Assembly (NCBI GenBank): GCA_900088475.1
Contig: FLMG01003139.1
Span: 10,232-29,847 of the forward strand
DNA: 19,616 nucleotides
DNA from: Hyphochytrium catenoides
Taxonomy: Eukaryota > Sar > Hyphochytriomycetes > Hyphochytriales > Hyphochytriaceae
Direction: 5' to 3'
The notes under the pieces were generated by a model. It was not told where the DNA came from, did no database searches, and saw nothing but the letters and a program-made list of their open reading frames with translations. This document shows, in pieces, positions 10,159-19,289 of the stretch (position 1 is the first letter of the stretch; the number at the start of each line of letters is the position of its first letter). The translations under genes were made by a program, and so were the position numbers.

Positions 10159-10553
10159 CTACCGCAGACCACTTATACAAACTATAAAGATTCGACAGAC
10201 GTGCCATGCCTTGAGCATTCCTGCGGGACCATCTGAGTACTCGTCAATATCTTCTGGGATGAGCTTCTCAGAGACAGGTAGTCTATCTTGCACATGGTGG
10301 ATCATGGACTGGTGATAGTTAAAAAGACTTTGCTCCAGTGCTTCTTGGCCCCCAGCAGAATCCAGTGAGTGCGTTGATCACTACCGTGGTCCGAAACATC
10401 ATCCTTTGGCTCTTCACTAGAACTTCTGCGAGACAGGTGGTAAACCTCCATGTGAGGACCACACGACCTCCAAGAATAGGGGTTATGTGGCGTAGAGGTA
10501 ATATTTTCGGTGGCTCCTTTAGACAGGGATCTCTGCCAGTACAACTGTTTCAT
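10159..10553 (-). pseudogene. Minus-strand coding remnant, family not recognised
   Basis: Two minus-strand frames join over 10350-10377. The upstream one (from 10553) reads through SRRSSSEEPKDDVSDHGSDQ and THWILLG. The downstream one (10377-10159, 72 codons, no early Met) reads GGQEALEQSLFNYHQSMI, then DRLPVSEKLIPEDIDEYSDG, ending at a TAG. Both have protein-like composition in a hydrophilic style not forced by repeats, and the switch between them at the shared THxL segment looks like a one-base frameshift. I do not recognise a domain. It could be a decayed host gene or part of an old mobile element. Confidence 0.3.
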
Positions 10554-10600
10554 GTAACACTTGTTAGGCCGCCAGAGGGGTACCGTCTGTGACTGTGCCT

Positions 10601-10730
10601 GGGGTGTGTCGACACCCCCGACGCCCTATTTGGGAAGTCTAGTTTTTCGGAAAAGAGTGATGACTGAGATAACGGGTTAACGTAGTTAACGTAGGACATA
10701 TACTCTATTAAATTCGGATGTGGGGGTGTC
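10601..10730. repeat. Inverted-repeat bounded segment
   Basis: GGGGTGT and ACACCCC (10601-10618) form a 7-bp stem around GTCG. GACACCCCC (10611-10619) is also matched by the inverted copy GGGGGTGTC at 10722-10730, which bounds about 100 bp of sequence containing a tandem GTTAACGTA. This resembles a small relic with inverted ends, but the arms are short. Confidence 0.4.
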
Positions 10731-10829
10731 CCACTGGATTGGGGTTGTACGATGAGTTCCCCCATAGGTTGTCAGTTTTGTGTGGAGGGAAGTGGGCTGC
10801 TTGATCTTTTATGCATGATGGCCGCTCTC

Positions 10830-10978
10830 TCGCTGTCTGTCTGTCTGTCTCTCTCTCTCTCACTTTCTCTTCCCCCTTCTCTCTCTCTCTCTCCTTTGCT
10901 TTCTCTCTCTTTCTCTCTTTCTTTCTCCCCTGCGCCCCCCCTTCTCTGTCTGTCTGTCTCTCTCTCTCTCTCTGTCAC
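10830..10978 (+). repeat. CT/TCTG-rich microsatellite tract
   Basis: Nearly pure pyrimidine on the plus strand: TC runs mixed with TCTG steps and a run of seven C near 10933. Open frames across it are repeat translations, not genes. Confidence 0.9.
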
Positions 10979-11197
10979 TTAGAATATATACACCCCTCTC
11001 CCCATCTCTCTCTCCTCCTGTGCTTGTTTGCCTTCTCCTCTTTGAAACCCTCGCCCAACCCCTCGTCTCACTCCAGAAGCCAATCCTCCAAACGGCGTAT
11101 CCAAAGTTTGCTGCTGAAGGGAGAAGCAGCAGCTTCATAGGGAAAAGGTCTCGAGCGCTGTAGCATCAAGGTCCGGATCTGGGGAGATCAGAGAGAA

Positions 11198-11249
11198 AGA
11201 GACAGAGAGAAGAGACAGAGAGAAGAGACAGAGAGAAGAGACAGAGAAA
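11198..11249 (+). repeat. 13-bp minisatellite, four units
   Basis: The unit AGAGACAGAGAGA is repeated at 11198-11210, 11211-11223 and 11224-11236, and a fourth, slightly altered copy follows at 11237-11249. Confidence 0.9.
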
Positions 11250-12484
11250 GACAAGTGGGGGAGGGACTAGCGACGAGAACATTCCAAGATCATCAGTTTC
11301 ATCTGCCAGGAGGAGGGCGAGAGGAGGGAAACTCTTCGCCGAGCAGGATGATGAGGAGAGAGAAGGAAGATGATGAGAGAGGAGCTCTGACGGGGTGTGC
11401 TCGTCCGTGCTCAGCGTTGTATGCTTTAGCTGTTACTATGATAGCCCTCTAGTTCATCCCTCTCTCCTCCAGTCTGTCTCTTTTCTTCCTTCGAGCTCTG
11501 GTTGGACATATTCTCTCATAATGCCTCCTCCTCCTTGTACGCTTCTTCTCTCTCACGATACTCTTTCTTCCTCTCAAGTGACGCCACTGCTGCCCGTCTA
11601 TTGCACAGCTTATCAGCGCCAGCGCTGACAACGGGAAGGAGGATGCTCATCTCGTGCACTTCTTTATGAGCTATTAATGCAGCCTGTCAGTCACTCTTCT
11701 TCCTCTGAATGGACACCGTGTCATCGCGCAGCCTAGGTGATGAGTTGCCCCGCCTGGCTCCCGTCAGACTCTTCTCTTTCCTAAGTCTTCTCCTCCATGT
11801 CGTGCTGTTGGTGTCATCAACAGCCCATCTCCCTCATTCTCCTTTTTCGCCTTCTTCTTCTCCTCTCCTCTGAGCTATCATCGTCCGTCTGGCCCTGCTC
11901 AGTAACGTTGAAAGCGAGTGAGCAACTAGGTCATCGATCCTAGGAGGTACATTCCAAGAGCATGAGGCCCGCTGGCTCTCGTCGTCCTTACTCCTTGCCA
12001 CGGCAGTCTCGTCTCTACTCGCTGAGCACATCCTTGGTCCTGTCTGTTGGAGCCTTGTTGCGCGTCTAGGATGATGCGGATCTGCTTCCTCTCCCTAGCC
12101 CATCATCCAGCCACCGCAGCTCAAGCACAGCACTCAGTTTCCATCCTCGACATAACAACTGTCACTGGCTCCAGGAATGTCTTCACCATCAACTCTTAGA
12201 AACTAACACTAAGAAATCACCACTTCCGTTCTTGTCATGCTGGTAATGCCCTTAAGCTTATCGTCCTCCTGGATGCTGCTTGGGCTTCGTCATGCGTAGC
12301 AGAAGGTTAAAGCATGACGAACTCGTAGGTCATGATCACCTTGATCAGAAGTCAACGGAAGGGTGGAGAGTCTGCAGAGATTGACCTGCCCGCCGGGGTC
12401 CAAGCCAGCCAGATTCCTCTTTCTAAGAATAGTGAGAGCTCATCTTCGGATGCACGGCCTCGCTTCTATTTAGGTTCGAACTCT
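11250..12484. other. No supported gene; pyrimidine-biased DNA with short exon-like pieces
   Basis: Frames here are short and compete with one another. Three overlapping plus-strand pieces between about 11920 and 12240 have plausible composition (for instance one containing EHEARWLSSSLLLATAV), and a minus-strand frame at 11834-12031 is equally plausible. None has a domain or a clear splice partner, so no gene is called. A tRNA B-box-like GGTTCGAACTC at 12473-12483 has no tRNA around it. Confidence 0.4.
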
Positions 12485-13875
12485 ATGGCCAAGAAACAAT
12501 TGAATGACATACAATGTGCTTCCCTCATCCCCATCTTGCTTCTTCACTCGATTGCTTTCTTTGGCATGATGATGGGCACCTGCTCAGCGTAAGGCTTAAG
12601 CTTATTCTCGCGGGCCCTGCCAATCCTGCTGCTCTCCTCCTCATTAACGTTTGGGAATGGGGGGAAGAGAGCGAGGGAGAGAGACGGAGAGAGACAGAGA
12701 GAGAGAGAGAGTCAACCTCTGTTGGTCCTCCGATTGGTCTTTCTCTCTTCTCTTCCCACCCTTGTTTACTCCTCCTCATTGCATCATTCTCCCGCTTCAA
12801 CGCAAGCTGGGCCGCCAAGTGAACAGCCCCCTTCAAGCCAAGCTTCAACAACTGCACCATCGTCCCAACCAGGAGACAAGGCGCTATGAGGCTCTTACGA
12901 GCCCTAACGTACTCGTTCGCCGTGGGGCAGACACTGATGACTTACTCTTGCTTGGGGTCCTTGCTTGTCAGTGACCTTAGGCTGAAGCTGGCAAGTCAGA
13001 GCAGTGCGTCTGATCTTCTAATGCGTTCTTTCACATTCCCACCTTCTGCCGATGGACTCAATGCCACGATCGTGACGACATCAATGCTTCTAAACGCGTC
13101 GGCGTCCAACCAGAGTCTTTGGAAGCTGAAGACTGAAGCTGGAGGTTATCGGAATGGAGCTCCTACATTCACTGGCAGCTGGAGAGCTGCTGAGACAACC
13201 CTAGCAGAAGACACTGCGACCGACTCAGCACCAATCCCTCATGCTCCTCAGCCATCTTCAGCACTTTCTGTCAACCTCACGATTGATGGAAAGGTGGGCA
13301 ACGGCTCTGAACCTGTGGCCAGCGATGTGCCCAACGGCCGCCTCTTCTACTTTAGAAACCAATGTCCTCTCAGTGTGGAGCTCATCATCGCTTATTATCC
13401 AGTCTACTCCACGAGCTCTTTGGCTGTGGATGGTCCCTGGCTCTTTGGACCCCTGGAGAACCACGAACAATACCTCGCTAGCGATGGCAGACCCGTAGAG
13501 GCCAACTATGGGAAGTATGGGGCGTACTTCTGCGCTCTGTCTACCAATGGAGAAGGTGGCTGGACCGGTCCGTATGATATCCGCGTTGGTGGGACAGACA
13601 TCGTGCTGCCCATGGACATCATTTATCCCAGCAGCTCCTCCGGGAACTATCATATAAGCCTGCTGTGCCCTGGTATCGCACCTCCAACAGTGCTGCCTAC
13701 GCCAAGCCCCACACCTTCTCCCACGCCAAGACTGAATCCTCCTCCAGCACCATCACCAGCCACGGGGCCTGTTAGCCTAGGCACTGCTGGGAGTACCTCC
13801 CTTGCGTGTATCTTAGCGTCCGTCCCATGGGCGCTGCTTGTTCTTCTGTCTCTAGCTTGGGCTATAGTCGCGTAG
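12485..13875 (+). CDS. Secreted, N-glycosylated, probable GPI-anchored protein (2 exons)
   Basis: Exons 12485-12588 and 12873-13875. The intron (12589-12872, GTAAGG...CCAG) keeps frame and gives 368 residues. Exon 1 is a signal peptide: lysines in MAKKQLND, hydrophobic core SLIPILLLHSIAFFGMMMG, then a small-residue end TCSA. I chose this Met because the same frame continues upstream without a better start. Exon 2 carries five N-glycosylation sites (NAT, NAS, NQS, NLT, NGS), then a compact domain of about 110 residues (FYFRNQCPL..., DGPWLFGPLE, YLASDGRPVEANYGKYGAYF, GGWTGPYDI, YHISLLC), then a Pro-Thr-Ser spacer (PTPSPTPSPTP) and a hydrophobic tail without charged residues, as in GPI-attachment signals. 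The compact domain recalls DUF1036-like folds, from memory only. It would sit on the outer face of the plasma membrane or in the cell wall. Function unknown. Confidence 0.62.
12661..12712 (+). repeat. GA-rich repeat inside the intron of the surface-protein gene
   Basis: GAGAGAC and GAGAGA steps, lying within the proposed intron 12589-12872. A pyrimidine-rich stretch (12735-12800) follows it before the acceptor. Confidence 0.85.
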
Positions 13876-14559
13876 AGACGTAGATGAATATAAAAATAAG
13901 GAAGCGATTGGCTCATAGGAACCCGCGCAGGGCAGTACTATCTCTTTAGGCAAGCCTCAGCACTTGGGAGGCCAAACATACGGCTCACCAAACGTAGTTA
14001 TGTGCTTGCCATCGCTTTGCTAGCCGAGGCCTCCAGACTAGGTGCATTCCTTATCGAAGATCATTTGATTATTGCTGGTGGAAGGGAAGGGGAGAGAGTG
14101 AACGAGAGAGAGAGAAAAAGAGAGAGAGGGAGAGAGAATATAGACACTAAGGAACAAAAGGACAAAGAGATAAGAAAGGAAAGTTGGCAGAGTCACAGAA
14201 ACGACTAAAGGAGAGAAAGAAGGATAGAGAGTGGCAGTGGCGGACGAAGAGAGTAACATGGTCACAATGACTTAACGCAGAGCAGTGCCCTTTCTCTGCC
14301 GCTTGGTCCAGTTAAGCTGTGTGTGTGTGTGAGAAAGCGCACGCGATTGAGGGAGAGAGAATGAGGGGGAGAGAGAGAGAGATTGAGCGAGAGACAGAGA
14401 CAGAAGGAACCGAAGCAGGTTCAGCAGATAGGGATAAGCCCATATGCGGCGAGAACGAAGTGCTAAGAAGAGCAAACAGCGTCTGAGCTGTTCGCAGGGC
14501 TGAGTCAGTGGGCATGACAGTCTTCTTTCTTTGTCTATCTAGTTGCTCTCTCAAGTCAG
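13876..14559. other. Intergenic, GA-rich repeats and a GT run
   Basis: AATATAAAAATAAG at about 13887-13900, right after the surface-protein stop, could serve as an AT-rich polyadenylation signal. GA-rich blocks lie at 14081-14140 and 14350-14405, and six GT units at 14319-14330. The last 40 bases before 14560 are pyrimidine-rich and end in AG (14558-14559), so the exon at 14560 could be internal. Confidence 0.6.
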
Positions 14560-15056
14560 ATGGATGCAGCGCGGCTAGTCAGGAGGCCGAGGAGAGAGAG
14601 GCTGGCAATAGCCCCTAATCTGTACCTGGCAGATAAAGCAACAGCAGTGCACCCGAGGCCAGTAAAAAGAGATGTGGTTCTATCAGCACATAGTGGCCTA
14701 GCCGTCCCTTACTCGACATTGTCCCCTGTTGTTCTCTAAGGCTCTTCTCTTTTCTCGGGCTCAGACTGCACACCCGTCTCTCCACTACCTGCCTTCGGCG
14801 TTAGTCTTTGGAGCGAGGGGAAGGCACAAGTTTGTTGGAAGGCTCGATGAGCACTGAGCTTGTTACGTTGCCAAATAGAGTACATATGTATGAGAGTCCT
14901 GCGCATGGACCTGAGCTTATGTCCGATACTCTTTCAGCTGCAGCGCGAGCCCTCAACGCGGTGAGCCAGCTGCTTAGTAGTCATCCTCATTGCCCTTTCC
15001 GTCCGCACCTTGCAAGACTTCAAGAAGGAATTTTTGACCTGTGCTTCGCTGATTGA
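14560..15056 (+). CDS. Small two-exon protein of unknown function
   Basis: Exons 14560-14661 and 14805-15056. The intron (GTAAAA...GTTAG, 143 bp) has a pyrimidine-rich 3' half and is in phase, giving 117 residues. Exon 1 starts MDAARLVRRPRRERLAIAPN; exon 2 is helical, with PELMSDTLSAAARALNAVSQ and PHLARLQEGIFDLCFAD before TGA. No family recognised. The first 34 residues are basic with no acidic residue before the mid-exon, so a mitochondrial or nuclear targeting role is possible but unproven. Other acceptors (for example at 14764) give shorter readings, so the intron is not certain. The gene is tail-to-tail with the SOSS-B-like gene, with 182 bp between the two stop codons. Confidence 0.4.
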
Positions 15057-15238
15057 CCCTCGAACTCTATGTAGACAGACAAAGTCTAGAAGAACGTGGC
15101 TACGTAGGGGGCGACAGCTATATACTCACTGAGTCTTGCCCATAGTGAACACCAGTGCTTGGCTTGTTTCCTATCTCTAGTTGTTGGCAGCTCTGAACAG
15201 ACTCTTGGCAACAGCGTCGAGGACACTGTGCATGCGTG

Positions 15239-16740
15239 TCACCGGCTAGGAGGAGGCGGAGGAGGTACTGGTTGTCCGGTGCCTGATGTTGAGCGCTTCA
15301 GGTTCGTGGGGGTGCTCACACTCATGGCTGAAGGATCCGCAATCTTTGTAGAGAAAAAGAAGTAACAGAGAAGTGAAGTGAGGATAAAGGCAGGGGATAG
15401 ACTAGGCCAGCAATGGCAAGAGGACAGCAGTAGAATTGCCGGTGGAGAGACACTGTCGGTCAGGACACCGGAGTTGGCGCTTTGGGCACCTAGCAGACAA
15501 CAGTCCCCTAGACCTCCCTAGAGATGCAGCCGAGAGATCAGCAGGTCGAGAGTCCTTCCTCGGACGAGCAGATGAGAAGGCTATCCTTACCCACTGATCA
15601 GGGTTACTGGGATCCTGAGTCCACCTTATCTTGCTGATGTTATCCTCCTTGAACACCATCGTAAAGCTGGTGACAGTAAGAACAAAGAGTCAGACGAGGA
15701 AAGAGAGAGCGACAGGGAAGAGAGGACGCTAGAGGAGGAGAAGGGGCAGTAGGCCCTCCAGGTTTTTCCTAGCGGGAGACAGAATCTAAGAATAGATGGA
15801 AGGAAAGGACATAAAGATAAACGTACTCTCCAATTTTCTCAACCCGGCCCTTGCGATTGAGAGCCAGGCTCATGCAGTTACGATGGACCGTGCAGTAGCT
15901 GTTGAGGCGAATAAAGAGAGTCTCAAGACGTTGGCAGGCGTGCGTGTGGCAGAGAGGCAGGAGGCGGAGAGAGAGTAGAGACTCAATGCTGAGCAAGGAC
16001 AAGATAACGCTAAAGGGTTAGGGTTAGCAGTAGAGAAAGAAAGCGCCTCTTTCCATGTTCTACTAGGAAGAGGAACGAGGCAGATGTTTTCTTACGCATC
16101 CTTTATCTTGATGATGTCCCCGGGAGAGATCTCCTTGCCAAAGATGTCATACGCGGTGAAGTTGATGGCGGCGCTCTCATCCGCCACCAGGAGATTGTAC
16201 ATCACGTGGTTATCCTTCACCGGTTGTGGTTCGCCTGGCAAGCGACAGGCAGATGATCGAAGACGAGGAAGTAAGCTGAGGGCTTCAGAAGAGAAGAAGA
16301 AAGGAAGGCAGCACGGCAGAGCTACTAAATAAGGAGGAAACAATAAGGAAGATGTTGCTCAGTCAGCAGGTAAAAGGGCTGCATCTGTCCAGGAGATGTG
16401 GGCAAGCCCAAGAATTGGAAGAGGAGCCGTGGTAGATCACGAGGCAAGAGTTCATCAAACCTGGCTGTTGTCAGAAGAGGGAGGGAGAGAGAGAGAGAGT
16501 CTAACGACAGGGTACTGAGAAGAGTTACCGCCTTAGCTGTGAGGAGAGAGACCTACTTTTGTCCAGTACCATCGCTTTGACAAAGACGCTCTTACACGAA
16601 GGGTTGAGATCTTTTACTCGGATATAGTGCTGCACAGCTGAGGAGAGTACCGGGGCGGGAGGGTGAGAGCCGCTCTGATGCTGTCTATGGTGGTGCTGAT
16701 GATGGTGTGGCGACGACGACGTGGGAGTATCTTCACTCAT
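15239..16740 (-). CDS. SOSS complex subunit B / NABP-like single-strand DNA-binding protein (5 exons)
   Basis: Minus-strand exons: 16740-16557, 16234-16096, 15898-15827, 15666-15591, 15343-15239. All four introns (322, 197, 160 and 247 bp) are GT-AG and in phase, giving 191 residues; human SOSS-B1 has 211. The OB fold aligns with human NABP from YIRVKDLNP through MVLDK, LLVADESAAINFTAYD, GKEISPGDIIKIKDAY, then CTVHRNCMSLALNRKG, VEKIGDFTMVFKEDN, nearly without gaps. The exon 3 donor is GTACGT at 15826, chosen because it yields KIGDFTMVF, matching the family's KIGEF. SOSS-B binds single-stranded DNA and helps sense and repair double-strand breaks in the nucleus. Odd points are a His-rich N-terminus (residues 11-26, HHHQHHHRQHQ) and a C-terminus ending in six prolines plus SR. 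The start Met follows an AAG context. An in-frame upstream extension to 17037 exists but lacks family resemblance. Confidence 0.86.
16015..16027. other. Two telomere-like TTAGGG units in intron 2 of the SOSS-B-like gene
   Basis: GGGTTAGGGTTAG on the plus strand reads CTAACCCTAACCC on the gene's own strand. It is only two units, within an intron. It may be incidental or may act as CTAAC-type branch-point sequence, although it lies about 115 bp from the acceptor. Confidence 0.4.
16477..16499 (+). repeat. GA microsatellite in intron 1 of the SOSS-B-like gene
   Basis: A GGGAGGGAGAGAGAGA run on the plus strand, equal to a CT tract on the transcribed strand of the gene. Confidence 0.85.
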
Positions 16741-17234
16741 CTTTCTCCAGAGACACTGGATGCTGCGACTGATGAGGAGCGCGTCTCCTCGAACAAAGCC
16801 GTCTCCGTCTATAGGAGTCCTACAACCTAGTCCATTGATTGCTCGACGACCAGCATCGTACCGGCACCGCCGCGAGATAATCGTCCGGGATAGCCTCTTG
16901 AGCCCTACTATGAGACTCCCTGGGAAGTCTGTCTCCTTATCTGACGGAGCTCTTGGCATTGATTTCTTGATCGCCGAGCAATCTTCAGAACTCCAGCTAA
17001 AAAGACAATAAAATCTGATAAAATCTTCACACATCACTGACGGCCATCTCCAGACCTACCCCTGGAGGTAATATCGACGACCAACCTAAACGTTGTCAGT
17101 GCGTTACCACGTGATACTTCAAATCACTAACATACGACACTACATCCTTTTCACTTACACGAGTTGGACCTGATAACTAAATGTAAGTTACTGCATAAGC
17201 ACGACCACAGAACAAGGATGAACGAAGAAGAAAA

Positions 17235-17763
17235 ATGGCGGAGGCGGCGGCGGTGCAGCAGCAGCGGAGGAGGAGGACGAAGGAGGGAGGAAAAAGAGTG
17301 ATAGCAGCACTGGGAAGACCTCTGCACTGTGTAGTAAGAGGTAAAGAGGAAAGCGGTACCACACGATGGAAGGCAGCAACATCAAATGCAGCAAGAGGAG
17401 GAGGGGCCGATAATAATGGCGAGCAAAGGAGGAGGAGGAGTTGGTGGTGGCGACGCCTCCTCGTCGTCGTCGAGCTGGAAGAAGAGGGAGAGCTGCTGGT
17501 GGAGGTACTACGTTTGCGACAAGGAATTGAACAGAAGAAGAAGAGCAGCAGCAACGGAGGAGGTGATGTACTTTGGCGAATGTAGTGTATAACACGTCAT
17601 TATACGATATATAGAGGAAGAAGAAGGCCAGACTCGTGCTGATGATAATAGTGGATTTTGCCCTTCTTCTTCCTCCACCGCCGCTCCACCTCAAGCTCCT
17701 CAAGAGCTCATGCTTCCACCATTATTTGCAAGACATCTGAGGCAGTGTCTCTTTGAGGCGTAG
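17235..17763 (+). CDS. Doubtful low-complexity protein (2 exons)
   Basis: One reading joins 17235-17562 to 17615-17763 across a 52-bp intron (GTGATG...TATAG), in phase, giving 158 residues. It starts MAEAAAVQQQRRRRTKEGGK, has an Arg/Trp-rich middle (RRRRSWWWRR) and ends with a convincing hydrophilic stretch, EGQTRADDNSGFCPSSSS and then PQELMLPPLFARHLRQCLFE before TAG. The second exon looks more coding than the first, which is shaped by a GGA-rich repeat. A competing frame from 17413 (MASKGGGGVGGGDASSSSSS) would share the second exon if a different intron were used. No family recognised. It would diverge from the SOSS-B-like gene, with about 490 bp between the starts. Confidence 0.3.
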
Positions 17764-18083
17764 CAATCATCCGCCGTGGAACCCGCAGTCCTCCTCCTAC
17801 TAATAAGAAGAAGAGTGACTATGTTGACTCTTTAGCGCCAGCCTTCCAACTTGCACCTTCAAGCTTCTTTCTCTTCTCATCCTATTTTCAATCACCTCTT
17901 TCCGTTTTTCCACTATTTTCGGTTCTTTCCTAAGTCTTCGTTCTATCCCTTCTTCTTGTCCTTCTTCATAATTAAGCTCAAGGAAAACTCGTCTCTCCGT
18001 TACTTTGGTTCTTTCTATCAATATAACAGGGCCATAATACTAATGCTCGTTGTGATTATGGACTGTCTTTCCTCTCTGTCCTT

Positions 18084-18086
<3 letters not shown>

Positions 18087-18122
<36 letters not shown>

Positions 18123-18230
18123 CCTTTTTCTCCTCTCTCTCTCTCTCTCTTTCTCTCTCTCCCTTTTTCTCCTCTCTCTCTCTCTTCTCTCTCTCTCTTC
18201 TCTCCTTCGCCCTCTCTCGCCTTCGTTTCG
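18087..18230 (+). repeat. TC microsatellite with a repeated CCCTTTTTCTCC block
   Basis: A run of TC dinucleotides from 18087 to 18120 is followed by two copies of CCCTTTTTCTCCTCTCTC at 18122 and 18161 (39-bp period), each leading into more TC. Confidence 0.9.
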
Positions 18231-18939
18231 TAATGCTGTGTCTCTCTCTTATCGTACGCGTGTATGCCCGCTTCCTCCCTTCATTTTCCGTCTGCTTGAT
18301 TGTCTGTCTGTTTTTCTATCTGTCTGTCTGTCTTTCACTCTATTCTTTTCCTCTGTTTATAAGTGGACAGCAGGAAGCTTTTTTGATGCTCATCTCTCTC
18401 TGCTCTTGCTTCTCTCTTGCGTTCTCTCCTCTTCACACCATTATAATGAGGGAAGCAGGAGAGTTGCAATGCCTCCCTCTTCGCTCCCTTGTGCACCTAT
18501 TATTAATAAGGTCAAGGAGCAGAATTACTGTCTCTGTGTTCTCCTTGCCCTCTCCCTTCTTTTCTCTCCCTCTCTCGTTCTCTCTTTCCGGAGAACAAGA
18601 AGATCTCCACCTTATAACGAAGAAAGAGGGAGAGGAAAGGAGGGAAAGAGAGGATTAGAGAGGCACCGCACGATACGTGATGGAGAGACAGAGAGAAGAG
18701 AGAGGGCATGAGAGAGAGAGAGTCTTTCTGGTCACGCCCCAATCTTATCTCTACCAGGCGATGATGTTATTCAAAAAAAAAGAAGAGGCCACGCCGCTGT
18801 CAACGTCTCCTCTCTCCATTTTATGTCTGTGTTTCTCTCTCTTGCCACCCCTATTCTTCTCTCTCTGCCCCTCAGTCATCCTTTTTTCTCCCTTCCAGCT
18901 AGTCAACTTTTTGACCTTATGAGAGACTGGCTCTTTCCA

Positions 18940-19165
18940 ATAATGAAAGAGAGAGAGAAGAGAGAAAGCGAAGAAAAAAGTGAAGAGAGGGAACAGCTAC
19001 TTATGGGATGGGAGTAAAGAAGAAGAGAGCGAGCGCAACGCTCTTCGTCATGATCACCATCTCTGAAAGAGAGCGCTGTTTCCAGAGAGAACGGTTCGGA
19101 AGAAGAGGAGGGAAGAAAGAGAAGAGAGGCGCAGAGAGAGAGAGAGAGAGAGAAAGAGAGTATAA
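18940..19165 (+). repeat. GA-rich tract
   Basis: Purine-rich on the plus strand, densest at 19123-19160, where it is nearly pure GA. It is broken by a mixed-base patch at about 19030-19075. Confidence 0.85.
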
Positions 19166-19289
19166 GTAACCAAGAGAAGAAGAAAACAGCCAGAGACGAA
19201 TAGCTCCAAGAATGACAGAGAAAACTCATCCGATGTAGGAAACATCATTAATGACTAAAGTTCAAAATCTATCCCCGCATCAATAACCT

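Noticed and set aside
11834-12031. 65-codon minus-strand frame
   Set aside because: Plausible composition, but a plus-strand frame is equally plausible over the same bases and neither has a domain or splice partner.
12473-12483. tRNA B-box-like GGTTCGAACTC
   Set aside because: No A box, acceptor stem or cloverleaf fits around it; it lies just upstream of the surface-protein start.
13958-13975. Alu-like CAGCACTTGGGAGGCC
   Set aside because: A 16-base resemblance only; the rest of an Alu is absent and the organism does not look primate.
15159-15365. Plus-strand frame with a poly-Gly run
   Set aside because: The minus strand here is the last exon of the SOSS-B-like gene; the Gly run is the complement of its poly-Pro codons.
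15402-15659. Reading through the SOSS-B exon 4 to a stop at 15402
   Set aside because: A GTAAGG donor follows the DQW codons at 15590, and a good acceptor at 15344 restores a hydrophilic, family-like tail, so the read-through is taken as intron.
17177-17703. Minus-strand frames rich in Ser, Pro and Leu
   Set aside because: They are translations of a GGA/GCA-rich repeat read from the other strand.
17851-18711. 286-codon plus-strand frame
   Set aside because: It is mostly Ser/Leu from TC repeats and has no domain.
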